Shown: piece after piece, positions 24,545-32,462 of the stretch
How positions within the stretch are numbered: the first letter of the stretch is position 1
How the letters are laid out: each line of letters begins with the position of its first letter
Assembly: GCA_001002415.1 (NCBI GenBank)
Contig: LCMB01000001.1
Coordinates: 1 to 33,998 of the forward strand
Length of the DNA: 33,998 nucleotides
DNA from: Microgenomates group bacterium GW2011_GWF2_46_18
GTDB taxonomy: Bacteria; Patescibacteriota; Microgenomatia; UBA1400; UBA12108
Direction: 5' to 3'
Notes under the pieces: model-generated
Told to the model about the DNA's origin: nothing
Databases searched by the model: none
The model's input: the letters and a program-made list of their open reading frames with translations, nothing else
Position numbers and translations under genes: made by a program

Positions 24545-25311
24545 AGAGCTAGAAGTGTTCCCACAATCAGTCGGTACCAAGCAAAAAGTCTCAGGGTGTG
24601 GGTACGAAGGAACAAAAGAAGCCAATGGACGACAAAGTAGGCAGTAATAAAGGCACTGACAAAACCAATTAGGAGAGGAAGAAAATAAGGACTGCTACCG
24701 ATAAATAAGTGACGGCCTTGATAAAGGTCAAGGGCGCTAGCGGCAAGAATGGTGGGGATAGAGAGAAGGAATGTATAGCGGGCGGATTCGTCACGGCGGT
24801 AACCAAGTAAAAGCATAATGATAAGGACAATACCCGAGCGAGAAACTCCGGGAATAATCGCTAAGGCTTGAGCAAAGCCAATTAAGACCGCATGCTGATT
24901 GGTTAAGTCGGCAAGTTCATAATGAAGAACCAAGTGCTTGCGGGCAAGCAAAGCTTCCAGTAGAAAAAAGACTAATCCAATGGCAATAAAGACACTAAGT
25001 TGGAGAGAGGAATTGAGAAAAAAAGTTCCTTTAATAATGGGGTAAAGGAGGCCGCCGAGGATGGCGGTCGGGACAAAGGAAATTATGGTGAGAGAGAGCA
25101 AGCGGGAATTGTGTAATAAGGTCTTGGTATAGATAAATAAGAGAGAAAGAATGGCGCCAGACTGAATAACTACCTCAAAAAGAGAGATAAACTCGGTTTG
25201 GGTAAGACCAAGCAGCCGACTGGCAGTAATCAAATGAAAAGTTGAGGAGACGGGCAAAAATTCGGTCAAACCTTCAATGATGCCCAGAATAAGGCTGTGA
25301 AGAATAGTCAT
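24541..25311 (-). CDS. uppP: Undecaprenyl-diphosphatase UppP/BacA
   Basis: GIIEGLTEFLPVSSTFHLI and IPGVSRSGIVLIIMLLLGYRRDESARYTFLLSIP. Confidence 0.92.
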   Translation of the reverse strand: MTILHSLILGIIEGLTEFLPVSSTFHLITASRLLGLTQTEFISLFEVVIQSGAILSLLFIYTKTLLHNSRLLSLTIISFVPTAILGGLLYPIIKGTFFLNSSLQLSVFIAIGLVFFLLEALLARKHLVLHYELADLTNQHAVLIGFAQALAIIPGVSRSGIVLIIMLLLGYRRDESARYTFLLSIPTILAASALDLYQGRHLFIGSSPYFLPLLIGFVSAFITAYFVVHWLLLFLRTHTLRLFAWYRLIVGTLLAL

Positions 25312-25317
25312 GAAGAA

Positions 25318-26010
25318 TTATTTTTTTAGGTCGTGTTGGACGTCTTTATACCAGTCGGAGAGAATTTTGCCGACCAAGTCTTTGGCACCCAGGCCGATGG
25401 CCAAACCAAACCCAAGAGCCAACATGGCAATGAGACCGATAAAGAGGATGTTAACAAAGCTTTCGGCAATTTTGAGTTCGGAGAAAGCGGCTAAGGTAGC
25501 GATAGTAATGACGGCGTAACTGGCAATTTTGCCCATGAGGCGGGAGGTTTTGAGATCAACTGAGGCCAACGCCCCCTTGACGAAACCTTCCACTAGGCCG
25601 GCCAAAAGAACCCCCAGGGCTAGGACAATGACAGCTGAGAGAACATGGGGAACATAGGCGAGAATACCGCCCAAAACAGCCGAGACGGCTTGAAGACCAA
25701 TAATATTGGTGGCGGCAATAAAGAAAGTCAATACAATCAACCATTTGAAAATGGAGCCAATGATAATTTCGAGCTTCTGGGTAACTTCGGCTTTGAGAAG
25801 AAAGTTCTTAAATTTGGTGTCTTTGATGAAAGAATCAAGTTTGAGTAATTGAAGAGCTTTAACAACTAAGGTACTCACCCACTGACCAATAATGATACCG
25901 AGTAAGGCTACCAGTAGTCCTCCTATTAGATTGGGAAGAAAAGCAAAGCTGGACCCAATGGTATTTTGCCAAACCGATACTAAAGCTTGCTGCCAAAGAG
26001 AAATATCCAT
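25318..26010 (-). CDS. Conserved TM-helix (mechanosensitive channel-like) membrane protein
   Basis: LPNLIGGLLVALLGIIIGQWVSTLV and VLALGVLLAGLVEGFVKG repeats; SD AGGAGGT. Confidence 0.78.
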   Translation of the reverse strand: MDISLWQQALVSVWQNTIGSSFAFLPNLIGGLLVALLGIIIGQWVSTLVVKALQLLKLDSFIKDTKFKNFLLKAEVTQKLEIIIGSIFKWLIVLTFFIAATNIIGLQAVSAVLGGILAYVPHVLSAVIVLALGVLLAGLVEGFVKGALASVDLKTSRLMGKIASYAVITIATLAAFSELKIAESFVNILFIGLIAMLALGFGLAIGLGAKDLVGKILSDWYKDVQHDLKK

Positions 26011-26023
26011 AGAACCTCCTCAA

Positions 26024-26998
26024 CTAGTTTTTATTATATTCAACGACGATGGTTTGGATGGTTAAAAAGACTGGCATCGCAAGAACAGCTCCCGCAATCC
26101 CGCCAAGAGTATAACCAATTAGTAAAACTAAAATGGTTACCAACGGTTTGGTACCAGTCGCTGACTGCATAATTTTGGGAACAATAAGGTTGTTTTCTAG
26201 TTGTTGAATCAAAATACTCATAGCCAAGGCACCTAATCCAACGATGGGAGAGACAGTCAGACCCATTAAAATCGCCGGAATGGCCGCGATGGTTGGCCCG
26301 ATATTGGGGACCGCTTCGAGTAATCCTGAAAGGACGGCAATGGGGAGGGCATAGGGAATCCCAAGCAAAATTAGTCCGAGGTAGGTCATGAGGCCAATGA
26401 TCCCCATCAGCAAGAGTTCACCGCGAACCCAACCACCGACTTGACTCTCAACAGCGAGAACGAGCCCTTCGGCGCGTTCTTCGGCTTTCTCGCGTGGGAA
26501 GAAACGCAAGAGATATTTGTGGAGATGGGGGCGTTCGAGCGTGAGATAGTAGGCCAAAAAGAAAACGGCCAAGATGTTAATAATGTTATCAAAGAGACCG
26601 GCGGCGAGTTTGAGAATATTACTGGGAATACTACTAAAGTAACTGCCAGCGACACTAGGGTCAAACTGAGTGTTAAAAACCCCTTCGAGGTTATGCAGGT
26701 AAATGGGAATCATTTGGGTTAATCCACGGGTCTGTTCAATGACGGCAGGAACTAGAGAGGCCACGACGGTAGTTAGGAGAGTAATTATTCCAATGTAGAC
26801 CACCAACATAATAAGAAGTGAGGGAATCCGAATTTTTTTGCCTAATTTGATTAGGGGGTTAACGGCAGTCATCAAAATAAAGGAGATAAATATTAAAATG
26901 ATAATGCTGCGAATCTGGTAAAGGAGCCAGAGAGCAAGCAAGAAGAAAACACTAAAAATGATAGTTCGATTGGAAATGTCAATTCTTTGGGTAGTCAT
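26024..26998 (-). CDS. AI-2E family transporter/permease
   Basis: Multiple TMs; LEAVPNIGPTIAAIPAILMGL, LIQQLENNLIVPKIM; SD AAGGAGG. Confidence 0.9.
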   Translation of the reverse strand: MTTQRIDISNRTIIFSVFFLLALWLLYQIRSIIILIFISFILMTAVNPLIKLGKKIRIPSLLIMLVVYIGIITLLTTVVASLVPAVIEQTRGLTQMIPIYLHNLEGVFNTQFDPSVAGSYFSSIPSNILKLAAGLFDNIINILAVFFLAYYLTLERPHLHKYLLRFFPREKAEERAEGLVLAVESQVGGWVRGELLLMGIIGLMTYLGLILLGIPYALPIAVLSGLLEAVPNIGPTIAAIPAILMGLTVSPIVGLGALAMSILIQQLENNLIVPKIMQSATGTKPLVTILVLLIGYTLGGIAGAVLAMPVFLTIQTIVVEYNKN

Positions 26999-27845
26999 AA
27001 TCCTCCTTGTCGATATCGTACCATTGTATACTTTTGTCCCGACGAAACCAAGTTAGCTGGCGTTTGGCATAGGCGAGCTCTCCCGCTACCCAATGATCGA
27101 TCAATTCGGCTTGGGATAATTTGCCTGTTAGGTGAGCGATTAGACTGCGATAGCCAATGGCTGTCAGGGAGGGAAGGTTAGCTGGGTATTTTTGCAGTAA
27201 TTTTTTGGTTTCACGGACGGCACCGGTTTGGAGGCGAGAGAGGACGCGGGCGCGGATAGCTTCTTTTTGCAGAGTTAAGGATGAATAGCGCAGGCCAATT
27301 AATTGAGTTTGCGGAAGGGAAAGATTAACAGTTGGGGAAAGCGAAGAGGAAAGAGCCACTTCAATTGCCCGAATGAGGCGACGAGGATTAGATTGATCGG
27401 AATGGTTCATGGCAAAAAAACGAGCGGGGGCGATAGCACAAAGCTTGGCTTGCAATTTAGGTAACGAAAGAGTTGTCAGCTGGCTACGAAGCTCCTGATT
27501 AATAGGGACGGACAACGTATGGATCCCATGAGTGAGAGCATGAACATAGAAGCCGGTTCCGCCAACAACGATGGGGAGTCTCCCCTCTTCCCAAGATTGA
27601 GTGATGATCGGCATGACGGCGTTATACCAAACAGAGACTGAGCAGGATTCATCGGGAGCAACGAGATCAATCCCAAAAAGTTGAGTATTGGTTGGATGAT
27701 CTTTGCCGGTTACGATATCCATCCCACGATAGACCTGACGAGAATCGGCCGAGATCAGAGTTGACGGCTCTTTGGCAGCTAAATGGAGGGCAAGAGCGGT
27801 TTTGCCGATAGCGGTTGGGCCAACAATACAGAGTAATTTACCCAT
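26979..27845 (-). CDS. miaA: tRNA dimethylallyltransferase MiaA
   Basis: IVGPTAIGKTALAL, SADSRQVYRGMDIVTGK, GGTGFYVHAL, NPRRLIRAIE, YAKRQLTWFRRD. Confidence 0.95.
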   Translation of the reverse strand: MGKLLCIVGPTAIGKTALALHLAAKEPSTLISADSRQVYRGMDIVTGKDHPTNTQLFGIDLVAPDESCSVSVWYNAVMPIITQSWEEGRLPIVVGGTGFYVHALTHGIHTLSVPINQELRSQLTTLSLPKLQAKLCAIAPARFFAMNHSDQSNPRRLIRAIEVALSSSLSPTVNLSLPQTQLIGLRYSSLTLQKEAIRARVLSRLQTGAVRETKKLLQKYPANLPSLTAIGYRSLIAHLTGKLSQAELIDHWVAGELAYAKRQLTWFRRDKSIQWYDIDKEDYDYPKN

Positions 27846-27848
27846 AAT

Positions 27849-28634
27849 TTATTCAACGGAAATTAGTCCCCGTTTGAGGATGTGCAAGAAACTCCGGTGA
27901 ATCATGTAGGCGGCGAGCAGGAAATAAGTCAGACATAAAATAAGTGGCCAGATTAAATTAGTAAGAGGGACTGTGCCGCCAGCAAGGGTTGTTCTCATGG
28001 CTTCAAAAACATACGAGGCGGGGACAAAGCGAGAAATGGTTTGAGCCCAGGGGGGGAGGATGGAGACCGGATAGTAGACACAAGCAAAGGGGGCAACTAT
28101 GTAAATGGCGGTCCAAGCCAGAGTTTGAATCCGGGTACCATAGCGCATAACAATGCCGGCAATGAGGAGTCCAAACACCCAGCCGAAAAGGATAAGCAGT
28201 GCTCCCCAAGGCAGTAATAACCAACCCAACGAGAAAATGTTGGCTTGATAAAGAAGCAAAGCAAGACAACCGGCAAAAGCAAAAGAAACTAAGGCTTTGA
28301 CAACTCCTAGGAGGAGGAGAGTGGTAATCCATTCGAGGAAAAGAATTGGAGAGACAAAAAGATTGACGAGGTTGCGATTCCAAAGGTCTTCGAGAAGATT
28401 AACCGAGATTTCGTACTGACCCCGCCAAGGGAAAATCCAAAGAATAATACCTCCCAAGAAGGCCAAAACCAGATGATTGTCAGCCAAGGAGGTCGAGGCA
28501 AAATAGCGACTGGTCAAGCCCCACAGGACTAAATCGACAACGGGCCAAAAGAAAGCATCGGAGAGCCGATCAAGCGAGTGGCGGAAAAGAAACAGATAAC
28601 GGAGAGCTATCCCCCAAAGACGATAAAGTTTCAT
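27849..28634 (-). CDS. ABC-2 type transporter permease
   Basis: Six-helix hydrophobic profile; FACVYYPVSILPPWAQTISRFVPASYVFEAMR. Confidence 0.88.
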   Translation of the reverse strand: MKLYRLWGIALRYLFLFRHSLDRLSDAFFWPVVDLVLWGLTSRYFASTSLADNHLVLAFLGGIILWIFPWRGQYEISVNLLEDLWNRNLVNLFVSPILFLEWITTLLLLGVVKALVSFAFAGCLALLLYQANIFSLGWLLLPWGALLILFGWVFGLLIAGIVMRYGTRIQTLAWTAIYIVAPFACVYYPVSILPPWAQTISRFVPASYVFEAMRTTLAGGTVPLTNLIWPLILCLTYFLLAAYMIHRSFLHILKRGLISVE

Positions 28635-29569
28635 AGATCACCTCCGGTGGATTTGCCATGATCTTTGCCTTTGGCAATACGGAGAAAATAATCTTCGAGG
28701 GTAGGCTTGTCAATGGTAATTTCACTGTAATGAATTTTGTTTTTGGCTACTTCATAAAGGAAAAGTGGGAGCAACTTCTCTTTGAGAGTAATCGAAGTTA
28801 CTCCATCAGTTTCGACAGATTTAAGTTTGCTGGTTTCAATTAATTGGGCAAGAATATCTGCACGCTTGGTGACGCGGAGATTAAGATGGGTTTCGTCGAT
28901 CTTTTTGGCAAGACGGCCTGGCGTATCATTGCCGATAATCCGCCCGTTTTTGAGAATCAAGACCCGATCACAGAGATTTTCAACTTCGGTCATATTGTGA
29001 CTAGTTAGGATAATACTGGTGTTAAAGCGAGTACGCTGATCAGCAAAAAATTCGCGGATGTAAGCGGCTACTTCCGGATCCAAACTGGCAGTAGGTTCGT
29101 CAAGTAAAAGGAGCTGAGGAAAGTTGACATAAGCGCGGGAAAGATTGACCCGGGTGCGCTGACCGGCCGAGAGACTGCTGGTAGATTGGTTCCAAAGCTT
29201 GTCCAGGCGAAAAATTGTTTTGATTTTATCGAGCCGACGAGCGCGATCGGGGATATTGTAGAGATATGAGGTCCAGATGAGATTTTCTCGAACGGTAAGG
29301 CGCCAGGGGAGGTCGGTATAGGTTGAAGAAAAATTGACCCGTTCCATGATCGAGGTTTTGTCTTGCGGCATATTCTGGCCAAAAATAGTGACTGTGCCAG
29401 AGGTGGGGGTGAGAATCCCTAGGATCATTTGGAGGGTAGTGGTTTTGCCGGCTCCATTGGGACCCAAGATACCCAAAATCTCTCCTTCGGCCATGTCAAA
29501 ACTAATCCCTTTGATCACGGGAGTTTGCTTAAAAGTTTTCTTTAGGTCTTTTACCTCAAGTATGGCCAT
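28631..29569 (-). CDS. ABC transporter ATP-binding protein (ABC-2 exporter)
   Basis: GPNGAGKTT (Walker A), LSAGQRTR signature, LLLLDEPTASLDP (Walker B). Confidence 0.95.
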   Translation of the reverse strand: MAILEVKDLKKTFKQTPVIKGISFDMAEGEILGILGPNGAGKTTTLQMILGILTPTSGTVTIFGQNMPQDKTSIMERVNFSSTYTDLPWRLTVRENLIWTSYLYNIPDRARRLDKIKTIFRLDKLWNQSTSSLSAGQRTRVNLSRAYVNFPQLLLLDEPTASLDPEVAAYIREFFADQRTRFNTSIILTSHNMTEVENLCDRVLILKNGRIIGNDTPGRLAKKIDETHLNLRVTKRADILAQLIETSKLKSVETDGVTSITLKEKLLPLFLYEVAKNKIHYSEITIDKPTLEDYFLRIAKGKDHGKSTGGDL

Positions 29570-29591
29570 TTGGTGATTGTATCATACTGGA

Positions 29592-30395
29592 TCAGGAGGA
29601 GGCGGAGGAATACGAGAGGAGGGAGCGGTGCCAGAACCAAAGCGAGAGGCGGAGTTGGATAAAGGCGAAGAGGGCAAAGAGCAAAAGAAACCACGGATTA
29701 AATAATCCAAAGACTAGCTGAGCGGGAATAGTAGCCATGAGCGCAAAGGGGAAAAAATAAGTTAAGAGATTTTCGCCAAATTTACCATAGATGGAGACTG
29801 GAAAGGAACCCATGCGTTCGAGGTCGCGATAAAGCATGACAGTATTATCGACTTCGAGATATCTCACCCCAACGGCAATGATCACAATATGCCAGGCTGT
29901 CACCATGAGGGTAGAGAGAATAATAATAACGAGCAACAGTAATACTACTGGCAAGGTAATGGCATACCCCGTATTGACCCAAGCCCAGCCAACTAGGAAG
30001 AAGTAAGGCATCGAAACGATAATATCGAGCGGATCAGTAGAGGAGAAAAGGCTGTAGAACAACTCAGAGAGTGGGTTGAGTAAGTAAAAATCAAAAGTAC
30101 CATCTACGACTTTTTGGCGGAACAGGTAAACACCGCGCAGAAACAATTGACTAATGGTTTGGGTCAAATTGAAAAGCATGAGGAGGAAGATGGCTTGGTT
30201 TAGTGAGTATCCGGCAATCAACTTGGCTTTACCTACTACCACATAAACTAAGAATAAGGCGGAGGCCAGACGGAAAAGTTTGCCAAAAATAAAGAGAGCG
30301 GCGGCACCACGCGCATTTGCTACCTGGCTCTGAAATTGCTGGATGGTGAGTTTGAGCCAAACACGAACGTAGGCTTTAAGGTGTTGTATTTTCAT
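29592..30395 (-). CDS. ABC-2 family permease (YvfS/COG3694-like)
   Basis: Multiple TMs; KVVDGTFDFYLLNPLSELFYSLFSSTDPLDII. Confidence 0.82.
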   Translation of the reverse strand: MKIQHLKAYVRVWLKLTIQQFQSQVANARGAAALFIFGKLFRLASALFLVYVVVGKAKLIAGYSLNQAIFLLMLFNLTQTISQLFLRGVYLFRQKVVDGTFDFYLLNPLSELFYSLFSSTDPLDIIVSMPYFFLVGWAWVNTGYAITLPVVLLLLVIIILSTLMVTAWHIVIIAVGVRYLEVDNTVMLYRDLERMGSFPVSIYGKFGENLLTYFFPFALMATIPAQLVFGLFNPWFLLLFALFAFIQLRLSLWFWHRSLLSYSSASS

Positions 30396-31180
30396 CGGCC
30401 TTCGGCCTCGTAAGATTTAATACCCTTGTTCCAAATGATTTTAGCGAGTGATCCCAAGATGACCAACCAAACAAAACTACCTAGGAGTTGAAGGGGGGCA
30501 GAAGCACCGCTACCTAGATAAATTTTGAGCGGGATAAATAAGAGATAAGGGAACGGAGTGAAAGCCAAGACACGTTGCCAAACTTGGGGGAGCATATCGA
30601 GGGGAAACATGGCACCGGTTGCAAACTCCATAATAACCATGAGAAGGAAACGCGGCGCCCAAACGTCACGGGACCAAAAAGCTAAGGAGCCAAAAATGAC
30701 GTTAATAAAGAAATAAATAAGGATAGCGAAGAGCACAGAGCTAAAAGCTAAAAATAATTGTAACGGATTGAATTGGAGGAAAATGGGGGGGTGAAAAATG
30801 AAGTAAATAAGAGGGAGCTCAAGAAACATAAATCCTAAATTGAATAATTTGTCGGCTAGATCGCGAACAAAAAATAATCCAAAAGTATTGAGGGGACGCA
30901 TGAGGGGAATAGTGAGATAGCCACTATTGATCATCCAACCTAAGTCCACCGTACGCGAACCCATGACGAGTGAGCGCAGAATAGTGGTACCAAAAAGATA
31001 GGTCATGACAGCCGCAAATGAGTAACCATAGATTTCGCCGCCAGTCCCAAGCACCGATTTCCAAATGAAAAAAGGAATGAGAAACACAAAAACCTGACGC
31101 ACTCTCCACATGATCATGTTGAGGCGATAAGTAAAGATTTCTTGGAGGGTGATTTGGAAAATTGAAAAGTATTTTTGCAT
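30392..31180 (-). CDS. ABC-2 family permease (COG4587-like)
   Basis: Multiple TMs; INSGYLTIPLMRPLNTFGLFFVRDLADK; ATGA overlap with next gene. Confidence 0.82.
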   Translation of the reverse strand: MQKYFSIFQITLQEIFTYRLNMIMWRVRQVFVFLIPFFIWKSVLGTGGEIYGYSFAAVMTYLFGTTILRSLVMGSRTVDLGWMINSGYLTIPLMRPLNTFGLFFVRDLADKLFNLGFMFLELPLIYFIFHPPIFLQFNPLQLFLAFSSVLFAILIYFFINVIFGSLAFWSRDVWAPRFLLMVIMEFATGAMFPLDMLPQVWQRVLAFTPFPYLLFIPLKIYLGSGASAPLQLLGSFVWLVILGSLAKIIWNKGIKSYEAEGR

Positions 31181-31198
31181 TATAATGTTCGGGACTAT

Positions 31199-32128
31199 TT
31201 AGTCTTTCTTCTCCCCAGCAAAAATACGGCGGATTACATCCTCAATTTCTACTTCTTTAATATTGATGTCAATAACTTGGGGATCTTTGAGAAGATCCGC
31301 AGCTTTTTCTGCAACCTTGGCTCGTAATACTTTGTGAGTCTTGGTACCAGAGGGAGTAATGACTTCGATGATTTTGTGTTGGGAGAAGCGAGCGATTACC
31401 TCGGATAAAAGTCCGTCGTAGAGGATGCTACCCTGGTCGATAATAATGACTCTTTTGCAAAGTTCCTTGACGTCATCCATGTAGTGACTGGTTAGAATGA
31501 TGGATCCTGGGTTAGTCTGATTGTATTCTTTCAAAAAAACTCGCATAGATTGTTGCATGACCACGTCGAGTCCGATTGTGGGTTCGTCTAAGAATAAAAT
31601 TTTGGGGGAGTGGATGAGGGCTGCGACCAGTTCGGCTTTCATCCGCTGCCCAAGTGACAATTTGCGCACCTGGACATTGAGCACGTCGCCGATGTCGAGC
31701 ATTTGGACTAGTTTGTCGAGCGTTTTTTGGTACACTTTGCCATCGATACCATAGATATCTTTGGCAAGATTAAATGACTCAATGGCGGGCAAATCCCACC
31801 ATAGTTGATTTTTTTGACCCATGACTAGGGAAATGGATTTGAGAAAATTGTGCTCCCTTTTCCAAGGATCAAAACCAAGAACACGGACCTCGCCCCCCGT
31901 GGGGTAGAGTAAACCTGAGAGCATTTTGAGGGTAGTAGTTTTGCCGGCGCCATTGGGACCGATAAAACCCACCAGCTCACCTTCCTCAATGACAAATGAG
32001 ACGTCTTTGACTGCCACTTTATCTTCGTGGATGGGAGAGATTAGATCTCTGATCGAACCGGATAATCCTGGGCGTTTTTTTTGAACTGAGTAAACTTTGC
32101 GCAGATTCTGAGAGAGAATAGTGGGCAT
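31199..32128 (-). CDS. ABC transporter ATP-binding protein (COG4586-like)
   Basis: GPNGAGKTT, LSLGQRMKAELVAALIH, ILFLDEPTIGLDVV; MGQKNQLWWDLPA. Confidence 0.95.
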   Translation of the reverse strand: MPTILSQNLRKVYSVQKKRPGLSGSIRDLISPIHEDKVAVKDVSFVIEEGELVGFIGPNGAGKTTTLKMLSGLLYPTGGEVRVLGFDPWKREHNFLKSISLVMGQKNQLWWDLPAIESFNLAKDIYGIDGKVYQKTLDKLVQMLDIGDVLNVQVRKLSLGQRMKAELVAALIHSPKILFLDEPTIGLDVVMQQSMRVFLKEYNQTNPGSIILTSHYMDDVKELCKRVIIIDQGSILYDGLLSEVIARFSQHKIIEVITPSGTKTHKVLRAKVAEKAADLLKDPQVIDINIKEVEIEDVIRRIFAGEKKD

Positions 32129-32137
32129 AGCACTATC

Positions 32138-32413
32138 TTACCAGATGATTTTGCGGAGAGGTTTGGCAGCTTTGAAATTCACGACATGATGAGCTTTGAC
32201 AGTAGTACGTTTATCAGACTTGCCGAAAGGAACGACGTCTTTGGGTCCCACTTTGCCAACTGACAAGGTTCCTACTCCCGACAAAACAACTTTGTCACCT
32301 TTTTTGAGATTTTTGACAACCTCGGAAAGGAAGGTATCAATAGCGTCCTTGGCGGTTTTTTTGGTCATATGGGCGGACTTGGCAACTACTTGGTAAAAGT
32401 CGGATTTTTTCAT
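32138..32413 (-). CDS. HU-family DNA-binding protein
   Basis: MKKSDFYQVVAKSAHMTKKTAKDAIDTFLSEVVKNLKKGDKVVLSGVGTLSV; start ATG 32413 with SD AAAGGGA. Confidence 0.93.
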   Translation of the reverse strand: MKKSDFYQVVAKSAHMTKKTAKDAIDTFLSEVVKNLKKGDKVVLSGVGTLSVGKVGPKDVVPFGKSDKRTTVKAHHVVNFKAAKPLRKIIW

Positions 32414-32462
32414 ATTTTCCCTTTCAATCGCGCAAAAAATGGTTTGCGCGGAGACTAAATAA

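Noticed and set aside
30395-30409. ggccttcggcc mini-hairpin at the permease-permease junction
   Set aside because: Only 4-bp stem with a 3-nt loop; explained by the codons of the YEAEGR C-terminus and the ATGA overlap.
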